From positions 20,138 to 84,137 of the forward strand of contig CAYVBQ010000014.1 of the NCBI GenBank assembly GCA_964449775.1: DNA of 64,000 nucleotides, read 5' to 3'. Shown one piece after another: positions 31,158-39,323 of the stretch. How positions within the stretch are numbered: the first letter of the stretch is position 1; the number at the start of each line of letters is the position of its first letter. The position numbers and the translations under genes are program-made. The stretch comes from Fen-1258 sp964449775. Its GTDB lineage: Bacteria > Bacteroidota > Ignavibacteria > Ignavibacteriales > Melioribacteraceae. Below the pieces are notes generated by a model. The model saw only the letters and a list, made by a program, of their open reading frames with translations, made no database searches and was not told the DNA's origin.

Positions 31158-31370
31158 CTAGTCGATAACTTTTACTTCCTGTGCTTGCGGACCTTTTTGA
31201 CCTTGGGTAACGGTGAATTCAACTTTTTGACCTTCTTGAAGTGAACGGTATCCGTCACTAACAATAGCCTGGAAATGAACAAATACATCATCTCCGCCTT
31301 CGCGAGAAATGAATCCGAATCCTTTTGAGCTATTGAACCATTTTACGGTTCCAATTACTTTTTCTGACAT
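31158..31370 (-). CDS. cold-shock domain protein (CspA family)
   Basis: 70 aa single CSD. RNP1 KGFGFISRE and RNP2 VFVHF are intact; MSEKVIGTVKWFNSSKGFGF is canonical. It binds single-stranded RNA/DNA and acts as an RNA chaperone. The 5' leader can fold so that part of the ribosome site is paired (31376-31424). Confidence 0.96.
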   Translation of the reverse strand: MSEKVIGTVKWFNSSKGFGFISREGGDDVFVHFQAIVSDGYRSLQEGQKVEFTVTQGQKGPQAQEVKVID

Positions 31371-31375
31371 CTTGA

Positions 31376-31424
31376 AGATGCTCCTGAAAAAATGATAAAA
31401 ATAAATTAGTTAAACAGAGCATCT
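31376..31424 (-). promoter_or_regulatory. possible ribosome-site hairpin in csp leader
   Basis: On the minus strand AGATGCTC (31417-31424) can pair with GAGCATCT (31376-31383). The latter overlaps AGGAG, the ribosome site 10 bases before the ATG. The loop is long (33 nt, AU-rich), so the structure is only suggestive of temperature control. Confidence 0.35.
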
Positions 31425-31508
31425 GAAGATTTTTGGTAATTATTCAATCATCAAAATGAAAATTGCTCTTTAGATAAAAGGAACTCGAACAATTTCAGAG
31501 CCCCTTAG

Positions 31509-31580
31509 CTCCGCGGGCAAGGCTCGAACTTGCAACCCTGCGGTTAACAGCCGCATGCTCTACCATTGAGCTACCGCGGA
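31509..31580 (-). tRNA. tRNA-Asn (anticodon GTT)
   Basis: 72 nt. The acceptor arms TCCGCGG and CCGCGGA pair, followed by discriminator G. D-arm AGCTCAATGGTAGAGC, anticodon arm GCGGCTGTTAACCGC with GTT, T-arm TTGCAAGTTCGAGCCTTGC-like with GTTCGA. CCA is not encoded. Confidence 0.96.
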
Positions 31581-31834
31581 ATAAATTTGCGGCGTAAAAA
31601 TAGATTTTGCGCATTCCTTTGTCAAGTCCCAATTAAAAATAAATTTTTACCCCTTCCGTTTTCATTAAAGATAATAACATTCCAATAATTGAGAAGAGGG
31701 TGAATAACCCCAATTAATGCCTAATGAAAATATCTTCCTTTAATTCATTTTATTACTTTATTGGTAAGGAATTTCGATATTTGTACATGCATATAAATTG
31801 AAACTGCTTTTTATCTATAGAAGGGATAGCAAAT

Positions 31835-33514
31835 ATGAACTCAGACGAACTTAAAAAGAAAATTCAAGAAGCATACGCTAATTGGGATAAAAACAATTAT
31901 CAAAAGACAACATCCAAATTTTCTGAACGGCTTAAAGAATTTACTACTCAATCTTTCGCCCCGGTTAAATCACTTTATACCCCTCTGGATATTGATCAAG
32001 AGTTTCACAATGAAAAGATCGGCTATCCCGGTCTTTATCCTTTTACTCGCGGCGTACAACCGACAATGTTTCGCGGAAAATTTTGGACAATGAGGCAATA
32101 TGCCGGCTTCGGAACTGCGAAAGAATCGAACGAGAGATATCGTTATTTGCTTGGACAGGGACAAAGCGGTTTATCGATTGCCTTCGATCTGCCGACACAA
32201 ATTGGGTACGATAGCGACGACCCGATGGCGATTGGCGAAGTTGGCAAAGTTGGCGTTGCAATTGATACTCTTGCCGATATGGAAATTTTGTTTGATCAGA
32301 TTCCTCTTGATAAAGTTTCTACATCAATGACAATCAACGCCCCGGCTTCAGTTCTTTTAGCTATGTATATAGCTGTTGCAGAGAAACAAGGAGTTGGAAG
32401 AGAAAAAATCAGCGGAACGATTCAGAATGATATTTTAAAAGAGTATATGGCTCGCGGTACTTATATCTATCCGCCTAAATCATCTATGAGACTCATAACT
32501 AACATATTCGAATTCTGCGCAAAGGAAATACCAAAATGGAATACAATTTCAATTTCAGGATATCACATTCGTGAAGCCGGATCCACCGCAGCGCAAGAGG
32601 TTGGATTTACACTTGCCGACGGAATCGCTTATGTTGAATCCGCCATAAAAGCCGGTCTAAATGTTGATGAGTTTGCCGGTCAACTTTCTTTCTTCTTCAA
32701 CGCACATAACGATCTACTTGAGGAAGTTGCTAAATATCGTGCAGCTCGCCGTTTATGGGCAAAGATTATGAAAGAAAGATTCAATGCAAAGAAAGATAAA
32801 TCTCAAATGCTTCGCTTCCACACGCAGACCGCCGGTTCAACACTCACTGCACAGCAAGTTGATAATAATATAGTTCGCGTAACAATTCAAACACTTGCTG
32901 CTGTTCTTGGCGGTACTCAAAGTCTTCATACCAATTCCAGAGATGAAGCCCTCTCCCTGCCAAATCAAGAATCGGTTAAGATAGCATTACGAACACAACA
33001 AATTGTTGCTTACGAAAGCGGTGTGACAAACACTATTGATCCATTAGCGGGTTCCTATTACGTTGAAGCAATGACAGATCAAATTGAAAAGGAAGCCGAA
33101 GAATATATTGCTAAGATAGATGCGATGGGTGGAATGATAAATGCAATAGAAGAAGGTTATCCACAGACCGAAATTCAAAAATCTGCTTATCAATTCAACC
33201 AAGAACTTGAACGGGGCGAACGAATTGTTGTTGGTGTAAATAAATTTATTGACAAAGAAGAAAATCATGGCGAACTGTTAAAGATAAATGAAAAGGTTCA
33301 GAGCGCTCAAATCGAATTTTTGAATAAAGTTCGCGCTCAAAGAAACAATGAAGCAGTAAAACAGAAACTTGCCGCTCTTAAAACTGCAGCGGAAGGTGAT
33401 GCTAACCTTATCCCTTTTATTCTTGACGCTGTAAAAGTTTATGCAAGTGTCGGAGAAATTTGTAACACAATGCGTAATGTTTTTGGCGAGTACAAAGAAC
33501 GCGTTGTAATTTAG
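31835..33514 (+). CDS. mutA: methylmalonyl-CoA mutase, catalytic (large) subunit
   Basis: 559 aa, catalytic TIM-barrel domain only, without the C-terminal B12 domain, as in archaeal-type split enzymes. Conserved stretches: YPGLYPFTRGVQPTMFRGKF, GLSIAFDLPTQIGYDSDDP, GTIQNDILKEYMARGTYIYP, ISGYHIREAGSTAAQEVGFT, LRFHTQTAGSTLTAQQVDNN and GTQSLHTNSRDEALSLP. It interconverts methylmalonyl-CoA and succinyl-CoA with a separate B12-binding subunit that is not in this window. The epimerase follows directly, giving a propionate/methylmalonyl pair. Confidence 0.96.
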   Translation: MNSDELKKKIQEAYANWDKNNYQKTTSKFSERLKEFTTQSFAPVKSLYTPLDIDQEFHNEKIGYPGLYPFTRGVQPTMFRGKFWTMRQYAGFGTAKESNERYRYLLGQGQSGLSIAFDLPTQIGYDSDDPMAIGEVGKVGVAIDTLADMEILFDQIPLDKVSTSMTINAPASVLLAMYIAVAEKQGVGREKISGTIQNDILKEYMARGTYIYPPKSSMRLITNIFEFCAKEIPKWNTISISGYHIREAGSTAAQEVGFTLADGIAYVESAIKAGLNVDEFAGQLSFFFNAHNDLLEEVAKYRAARRLWAKIMKERFNAKKDKSQMLRFHTQTAGSTLTAQQVDNNIVRVTIQTLAAVLGGTQSLHTNSRDEALSLPNQESVKIALRTQQIVAYESGVTNTIDPLAGSYYVEAMTDQIEKEAEEYIAKIDAMGGMINAIEEGYPQTEIQKSAYQFNQELERGERIVVGVNKFIDKEENHGELLKINEKVQSAQIEFLNKVRAQRNNEAVKQKLAALKTAAEGDANLIPFILDAVKVYASVGEICNTMRNVFGEYKERVVI

Positions 33515-33546
33515 TGCAGAACGTAGAGTTTTTAAAGGAGATTAAA

Positions 33547-33951
33547 ATGGAATTAACACACATCGAACACATTGGAATTGCAGTAAAGAATTTGGAAGAA
33601 TCAATAAAGTACCATGAAGATGTTCTTGGTTTAAAATGTTACACGCTCGAAGAAGTGAAAGATCAGAAAGTAAGAACTGCGTTTTTTATAGTTGGACAAA
33701 CAAAAATTGAGCTTCTCGAGTCCACCGAACCGGATGGACCAATCGGAAAGTATATCGAAAGGAAAGGGGAAGGAATTCATCACATTGCATTCGCTACAAA
33801 AAATTTGAAAGATGCTCTCAAAGAGGCTGAAGCAAAAGGTATCATGTTGATTGATAAAGAACCTCGCAAAGGTGCCGAAGGTTTGAACATTGCATTCCTC
33901 CATCCTAAAACCACCGGCGGCGTTTTAACAGAATTGTGCGAAAAACCCTAA
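33547..33951 (+). CDS. mce: methylmalonyl-CoA epimerase
   Basis: 134 aa from ATG 33547 with AAAGGAG 6 bases upstream; the longer in-frame start at 33514 is not supported. VOC-fold protein with THIEHIGIAVKNLEESIKYH, ELLESTEPDGPIGKYIERKG, EGIHHIAFATKNL and FLHPKTTGGVLTELCE. The His, Glu metal ligands are in place (H in IEHIG, E in ELLE, H in HHIAF, E in TELCE). Converts (S)- to (R)-methylmalonyl-CoA for the mutase upstream. Confidence 0.96.
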   Translation: MELTHIEHIGIAVKNLEESIKYHEDVLGLKCYTLEEVKDQKVRTAFFIVGQTKIELLESTEPDGPIGKYIERKGEGIHHIAFATKNLKDALKEAEAKGIMLIDKEPRKGAEGLNIAFLHPKTTGGVLTELCEKP

Positions 33952-33995
33952 ACGAACGAAGAGTGTAGAACGTAGAGTAATGAGTGTAGAGCTAC

Positions 33996-34132
33996 TTGAA
34001 CAAAGACAGATTATATGAACCTATCTTCAAACAACTTTTAAGATGTTGTACTTCAATTGGGGCTAATATATCAGAGGCAAAAAGCGCACCTTCAAAAAAA
34101 GATTTTATAAATAAACTTTTTATTTCAATAAA
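33996..34132 (+). pseudogene. fragment of a four-helix-bundle (S23/IVP) protein
   Basis: Reads LNKDRLYEPIFKQLLRCCTS, then IGANISEAKSAPSKKDFINK and LFISIN. RSxTSIGANIxEAxxAxSKKDFI is the signature of the 23S-rRNA intervening-sequence / four-helix-bundle family. The N-terminus is missing and the 3' half is cut off by repeat DR-B at 34131. Confidence 0.8.
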
Positions 34133-34376
34133 CCTCCTCGCCGCAATCCGCCCGAAGGCGGAGCGAGGTATCTTGTTATGCCCGTCCCGAAGGGATCCCT
34201 TTGGGAAATGTTTTTATCGGGCATCCACTAATGGATTCCCGCCAAAAGTCCCGCTTTACGGGATGCCGAAAGGCGGCACATGCGGGAATGACGCCGCAAC
34301 CTGCGGGGCAGCAGGGAATTCAACCCGAAGAGATTAAAAATACAACGACCCCTCCCGCAACATCGAGACAAGGGAA
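34131..34376. repeat. dispersed repeat DR-B copy 2 and adjoining hairpin-rich repeats
   Basis: DR-B 34131-34232 has an extra 22-bp palindrome (TCCCGAAGGGAT.., 34192-34213) absent from copy 1. After it TGGATTCCCGCC...TGCGGGAATGAC is interrupted by TCCCGCTTTACGGGA, TGCCGAAAGGCGGCA and CCGCAACCTGCGG hairpins. No gene. Confidence 0.8.
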
Positions 34377-34476
34377 GTTCGTTCACATTGTTCTAATCCG
34401 GTGCATTCATAAACCCATTGCCATTTTTTTCCTATCGATACAGTTTCTATCTTTGCACCAACAAAAAAAAGATATA

Positions 34477-35418
34477 ATGGAAATACATATTCTCTTTTGG
34501 TTAATATTTGCAGCGTTATTTGTTGCAGTATTCATTCTTGACATGGTTTACACAAGCCATCATCACGGCAAGATAAATGTTAAAGCGGCTTTAATGTGGA
34601 GTGTAATTTGGATTGCAGCCGGTTTTAGTTTTGGAATTTTAATTTTCTTTTTCTTCCCTGATGGTCACACAAAAAGTTTTGAATACATAGCAAGCTACTT
34701 GGTTGAAAAATCTCTTTCCGTAGATAATCTTTTTGTCTTTTTGCTGATTTTCAGCACTATGGGAATTCCAGAAAAACATCAGCCGAGAATATTAAAGTGG
34801 GGTATAATCGGAGCAGTTGTTTTAAGAATTGTTTTTATTCTTGCCGGCGTAGAACTTATTAAATCATTTAGCTTTATGATTTACGTCTTCGGCGCAATTC
34901 TGGTTTATACGGCAATAAAGATGATCACTTCCAAAAATGAAGAGATTCACCCGGATGACAATTTTTTTGTCAAAATAACTAAAAAACTTTTTCCTGTTAA
35001 AACAGATGCTAACACAGATCATTTTTTTGTAAAACATAACAACAAACGTTACGCAACAATTGCGTTTATTACACTTGTATTAATTGAATCAACAGACTTG
35101 ATCTTCGCGGTTGATTCGGTACCGGCGGTGTTGGCTATTACGCATGATCCATTCATCGCAATCACTTCCAACCTATTTGCGATCCTTGGTTTGCGTTCTC
35201 TGTTTTTCGCTCTTTCGGGGATCCTAGGTTTATTCCGTTTTCTCAAATATGGTATTTCATTAATACTATTCTTCATTGGAGTGAAGATGCTTCTATCCAA
35301 TTTAATTCATATTCCGGTTCAAGTTTCGTTAATAGTCATTGTTGGTGTGTTAATCATCTCTGTATTTGCATCGATTGTTATAAAAGAAGCGGATGATAAA
35401 AAAGTAAAAAAGAAGTAA
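34477..35418 (+). CDS. TerC/Alx family membrane protein
   Basis: 313 aa from ATG 34477 (MEIHILFWLIFAALFVAVFI); the frame upstream passes through repeats. About nine TM helices. Hallmarks: EKSLSVDNLFVFLLIFS, LIESTDLIFAVDSVPAVLAI, TSNLFAILGLRSLFFALSG. The acidic TM residues (D in SVDN, E/D in ESTD and AVDS) are conserved and linked to Mn2+ export and metal supply to exported proteins in this family. Confidence 0.95.
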   Translation: MEIHILFWLIFAALFVAVFILDMVYTSHHHGKINVKAALMWSVIWIAAGFSFGILIFFFFPDGHTKSFEYIASYLVEKSLSVDNLFVFLLIFSTMGIPEKHQPRILKWGIIGAVVLRIVFILAGVELIKSFSFMIYVFGAILVYTAIKMITSKNEEIHPDDNFFVKITKKLFPVKTDANTDHFFVKHNNKRYATIAFITLVLIESTDLIFAVDSVPAVLAITHDPFIAITSNLFAILGLRSLFFALSGILGLFRFLKYGISLILFFIGVKMLLSNLIHIPVQVSLIVIVGVLIISVFASIVIKEADDKKVKKK

Positions 35419-35439
35419 TTAACTGGTTATAAGTTCTAG

Positions 35440-35480
35440 AAAAGAGAAATGCCGGAATGCTCTTCCGGCGTTTTCTTTTC
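35440..35480. terminator. bidirectional terminator between terC and symporter
   Basis: GCCGGAA-TGCTC-TTCCGGC (35451-35469), flanked by AAAAGAGAAA and GTTTTCTTTT, serves both convergent genes. Confidence 0.75.
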
Positions 35481-35490
35481 ATGAGTCAAT

Positions 35491-36804
35491 TCACATCACG
35501 GTAGATAATCTTTTATTTTCTGAAGCATCTACCCAGCTTGCTAATACTATATCACCGCTTACATTCACAACTGTTCTAGACATATCAAGCACTCTATCCA
35601 CTCCCAGAATTATTCCTATCCCTTCCGCGGGAATACCAATAGTTTGAAGTACCATTACAACAAGCGGTAACGAACCGCCAGGAACACCGGCAGTACCGAC
35701 TCCAGCAAGTATTGAAAGAAATACGACAATCAATTGTTGAGCTAGCGAAAGATCAATTCCATAGAACTGGGCTAAGAATAAAACAGTAATTCCTTCATAC
35801 AAAGCCGTTCCATTTTGATTTGCGGTGGCTCCTATAGTCAAGACAAAATTGGTTATATCTTTATCAAGTTTTAGATTATCGACAGATACCCTTATAGAAG
35901 TTGGTAATGTAGCGTTAGATGAACTTGTAGAAAAGGCGGTTATAATTACTTCGCTTATCCCTTTAAAAAATTCTTTGGGACTTCTTTTAATAACATATTT
36001 AATTATAACGCCGTATGTAAAAAGAAAATGAAGAGTAAGCGCGAACAAAACGACAAGAACATATTTCAACAGTATACCAATCATCTGAAGACCTAATTGA
36101 GAAGCGGTAGAAAACACAAGTGCCGCAACACCGTAAGGTGCAAAGCGCATAGCGAAATCGATAATTTTCATAACCACTTCATAAACGCCCTGAAGTGTTT
36201 TTGTAAGTCCTTCTGTCTTCTCCCGGTCGCTGACTGCTAAAGCAATACCAAAGATTAACGCGAAGAACATTATTGCCAGCAATCCCCCGCCTCGATAATT
36301 GGGATCGAGATAATTTACTATTTCCGCGAAAGGATTCCTCGGGACTAAGTCAACAATGATTTGTAAAAATCCTTTCGATTCCTTAGCTGTTGTAATTATA
36401 CTTGTAACGGTTTGATTATTTGTTATTACCTGCGTCAAAGCAGCTCTTTTATCTTCAGATATTCCACTTCCGGGCTGGACAATATTTACTATGGACATCC
36501 CGATTAACACCGAGATTGCCGTAATAACAACAGTGAACATCAGCACTTTTCCCCCAACTCTCCCAATCTTTTTCAAGTCCCTGAAATCTGCTACTCCCAG
36601 GACAATGGCAGAAAATATCAGCGGAATTATTATCATGAAGATCAGCCTAAGAAAAAGTTGACCTATTGGGTAAGCAACGTTAGCAACCAACCATTGAATA
36701 TCTTTATTACCGTTAAGAAAAATATTAGCCAGCAGTCCAAAAAATATTCCGACGAATAAACCAATTAAAATTTTTGTGTGTAGAGGGAAAGATTTCTTTT
36801 TCAT
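35491..36804 (-). CDS. dicarboxylate/amino acid:cation symporter (DAACS/GltP family)
   Basis: 437 aa with ~8 TM segments and two hairpin loops. Motifs: PIGQLFLRLIFMIIIPLIFS, ITAFSTSSSNATLPTSIRVS (Ser-rich HP1), VLTIGATANQNGTALYEG (unwound TM7, NMDGT-like), GVGTAGVPGGSLPLVVMVL (HP2) and DRVLDMSRTVVNVSGD (TM8 substrate Asp/Arg/Asn). Uses Na+ or H+ to import glutamate, aspartate or C4-dicarboxylates; NQNGT instead of NMDGT leaves the ion uncertain. Confidence 0.94.
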   Translation of the reverse strand: MKKKSFPLHTKILIGLFVGIFFGLLANIFLNGNKDIQWLVANVAYPIGQLFLRLIFMIIIPLIFSAIVLGVADFRDLKKIGRVGGKVLMFTVVITAISVLIGMSIVNIVQPGSGISEDKRAALTQVITNNQTVTSIITTAKESKGFLQIIVDLVPRNPFAEIVNYLDPNYRGGGLLAIMFFALIFGIALAVSDREKTEGLTKTLQGVYEVVMKIIDFAMRFAPYGVAALVFSTASQLGLQMIGILLKYVLVVLFALTLHFLFTYGVIIKYVIKRSPKEFFKGISEVIITAFSTSSSNATLPTSIRVSVDNLKLDKDITNFVLTIGATANQNGTALYEGITVLFLAQFYGIDLSLAQQLIVVFLSILAGVGTAGVPGGSLPLVVMVLQTIGIPAEGIGIILGVDRVLDMSRTVVNVSGDIVLASWVDASENKRLSTVM

Positions 36805-36991
36805 ATAAATTCTTAGTTAATAGAGAGAATGACAATTATCTTATATTCAAATTAAGGAAATTAGTTCACGTCTTAAAGAAATTATATTACGATTTTTTTC
36901 CACTCTTCAGTTAAGTAGAAGGATCATAATAAATCCCTTTCTCTTCAAGTGAAGGTTGGATATCTTTTAGTGTCATAATTAGAGGGTTTGT

Positions 36992-38995
36992 GTGAAAAAA
37001 TTATTTTCAATTCTTTTTATCTGCCAGCTTTCTGTCAATTTAATATTTAGCCAAGATGCAACAGAATTATGTTCTCAAGGAAAAATAAACGCATTGCAGC
37101 GCCTAAATAAAAATAATATGGTGATGTATCCCGGAGATAGCAATATCGATGTAACTTATTACAAGCTGGATTTAAGATTATTCTTCGCATCAAAGACACT
37201 TTCAGGGGTGGTTACTGTTAAAGCTAAATCAATAGTTGATAATCTTAGTAATGCATATTTCGATCTAATCAGTAACATGAAAGTTACAAGCGTTAAGATG
37301 AATGGGACATCAATTGCCTTTAACCACTCGGGAGATTTGTTAAGTTTTGTTTTCGGTAAATCACTTAGCCGTAACGAGAGTTTTGAATTAGAAATTGCAT
37401 ATAATGGACCGCCGGCATCATCAGGGTTTGGAAGTTTCGTTTTTACTGATCGCGGGGTTGATAAAGTTATTTGGTCTTTAAGCGAGCCCTATGGGTCCAA
37501 AGATTGGTGGCCATGTAAAGATACGCCTTCAGATAAGGCAGATTCCTCCGATGTTTGGATTACAGCCGAAAATTATTTTGTCTCCGTTTCTAATGGGCTG
37601 CTTACAAATGTGGTGACTAATGGTGATGGCACAAAGACTTACAAATGGAAAAATCGGTACCCGATCGCTACCTATTTAATTTCTTTAGCAATGACTAACT
37701 ATCATTTGTTTGAAGATAAATTTGAATACTCGCCCACAAAATATATGCCTATCACTAATTATACATATCCCGAAAAATTTACACCAGCAAGACAAACTCA
37801 AATGGAAGCAACCAAAGATATGCTAAGAGTGTTCTCAGAAAAATTTGGAGAATATCCATTTTTAAAAGAAAAATATGGTCATGCTGAGTTTTCCTGGGGC
37901 GGTGGAATGGAACATCAAACAATAACTTCCCTTATTAATTTTAATGAAGATCTGGTAGCTCATGAATTAGCCCATCAATGGTTTGGAGATAAAGTTACCT
38001 GCCAAGATTGGCAACACATATGGCTCAATGAAGGATTTGCAACATATTCCGAGAGCATTTACTTTGAAGCAAAGTATGGCAAGCAAGCTTTTATGAATGA
38101 TGTAACAGCGAATATGAATAGTGCTAAAAATGCTAAAGGAAGCATCTATGTTCAAAACATAAGCAGTATTGGAGAAATTTTTAACTCAAGCCGATCATAT
38201 GCCAAAGGATCTATTGTTCTACACATGCTGCGCGGAATTGTTGGCGATGATAAATTTTTCCAGATTCTAAAAGAATATTTGACCGAGCCCGGACTTAGCT
38301 ATAATGTAGCAACAACAGAAGATTTCCAGCGTGTTGCCGAAAGAGTTTACGGACAAAGTCTGGATTACTTCTTTAAAGAATGGATTTACGGTGATAGCTA
38401 TCCAAAATTTACGATTGGAACAAGCTCTCAACAAATTAGCGGCAATAATTACAATGTAACAGTCAGACTTCTTCAAAACACAAACGCAAGCTTAAATCCA
38501 AAATACTTTGTAATGCCTGTTCAAGTTAGAATAACAACTCCAAATGGTGTAGTAAACACTTCCGTTTTCAATAATCTTCAGGAACAAGTTTGGGTTATTC
38601 CCGTTGTTGGACAACCATCAAAAATTGAAGTTGATCCTGACAATTGGATTCTTAAAGATATTGTTGGTACGACCTCAATTGATGAGAACCCGGAAGTCCC
38701 AACGGTATTTTTTCTTTCGCAGAATTATCCGAATCCATTCAATCCGGAAACAAGAATTCAATACACAATTCCATCCGTAGAGACTCGCCGCGGCGAATCT
38801 TTACAACATGTTACTTTGAAAGTTTATGATGTGTTGGGTAATCAAGTTGCCATACTCGTGGATGAATTCAAACAAGCGGGAATTTATAGTTCGTCGTTCT
38901 ACACTCTACGTTCTTCACTCTCTTCGGGTGTCTATTTTTATACTTTTCAAGCAGGTGACTTTGTTGAAACGAAAAAAATGCTTTATCTGAAATAG
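36992..38995 (+). CDS. secreted M1 family aminopeptidase with T9SS sorting domain
   Basis: 667 aa, GTG start, signal peptide VKKLFSILFICQLSVNLIFS. M1 N-terminal saddle domain, then the GGGMEHQT exopeptidase motif, HELAHQWFG zinc site (H324, H328) and NEGFATYSE (E347). The C-terminus has a beta domain and an intact Por_Secre_tail starting FFLSQNYPNPFNPETRIQYT and ending VETKKMLYLK. It is the only one of three T9SS cargo genes here whose tail is in frame. Expected at the cell surface or in the medium. Confidence 0.95.
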   Translation: MKKLFSILFICQLSVNLIFSQDATELCSQGKINALQRLNKNNMVMYPGDSNIDVTYYKLDLRLFFASKTLSGVVTVKAKSIVDNLSNAYFDLISNMKVTSVKMNGTSIAFNHSGDLLSFVFGKSLSRNESFELEIAYNGPPASSGFGSFVFTDRGVDKVIWSLSEPYGSKDWWPCKDTPSDKADSSDVWITAENYFVSVSNGLLTNVVTNGDGTKTYKWKNRYPIATYLISLAMTNYHLFEDKFEYSPTKYMPITNYTYPEKFTPARQTQMEATKDMLRVFSEKFGEYPFLKEKYGHAEFSWGGGMEHQTITSLINFNEDLVAHELAHQWFGDKVTCQDWQHIWLNEGFATYSESIYFEAKYGKQAFMNDVTANMNSAKNAKGSIYVQNISSIGEIFNSSRSYAKGSIVLHMLRGIVGDDKFFQILKEYLTEPGLSYNVATTEDFQRVAERVYGQSLDYFFKEWIYGDSYPKFTIGTSSQQISGNNYNVTVRLLQNTNASLNPKYFVMPVQVRITTPNGVVNTSVFNNLQEQVWVIPVVGQPSKIEVDPDNWILKDIVGTTSIDENPEVPTVFFLSQNYPNPFNPETRIQYTIPSVETRRGESLQHVTLKVYDVLGNQVAILVDEFKQAGIYSSSFYTLRSSLSSGVYFYTFQAGDFVETKKMLYLK

Positions 38996-39323
38996 TATCA
39001 AATGATACTGGATATTTGTTACCGGATACTTGATGCTGAGTTCCGGATGCCGGAATTAAAAATAAAGCGACTGCCTTTTTAATTAAAAGTCACAGTTTCC
39101 ATTCAATCATGCAATTCCTATTTTGCGCTGTACACAATTCACTTTTGAGAAGCAAAGTGAATAAAAGCCCATCCCTACCTCTGCCTACCGCAGGCAGGCT
39201 TCCCAAAGGGAAGGGCTTTTTAAAACTCTGTCGAGGTATTTAATCCTCGACCTTTGTTATAAAATTATAACCTCGAAGCAATCGCTGCGGATCGAGGAAT
39301 TTTTCCAATTAAAGTGAAAAATT
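38996..39323. other. 328-bp intergenic region with terminator and palindromes
   Basis: TTCACTTTTGAGAAGCAAAG-TGAA at ~39138-39161, the terminator at 39163-39222 and GTCGAGG/CCTCGAC at ~39229-39251. The last ~50 bp would hold the promoter of the GH13 gene. No ORF seen. Confidence 0.65.
39163..39222 (+). terminator. terminator with a hairpin inserted in its loop
   Basis: AAAAGCCCATCCCT pairs with AGGGAAGGGCTTTT (13 of 14 bp) followed by T. The loop holds an extra CTGCCTACCGCAGGCAG palindrome of the kind found as micro-insertions elsewhere. Confidence 0.75.

Noticed and set aside
31581..31834. Cobalamin riboswitch ahead of methylmalonyl-CoA mutase
   Set aside because: No B12-box-like GCCACTG motif or matching stems seen in the leader.
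34201..34476. 92-codon N-terminal extension of TerC
   Set aside because: Translates DR-B and hairpin repeats; ATG 34477 begins the conserved first TM.
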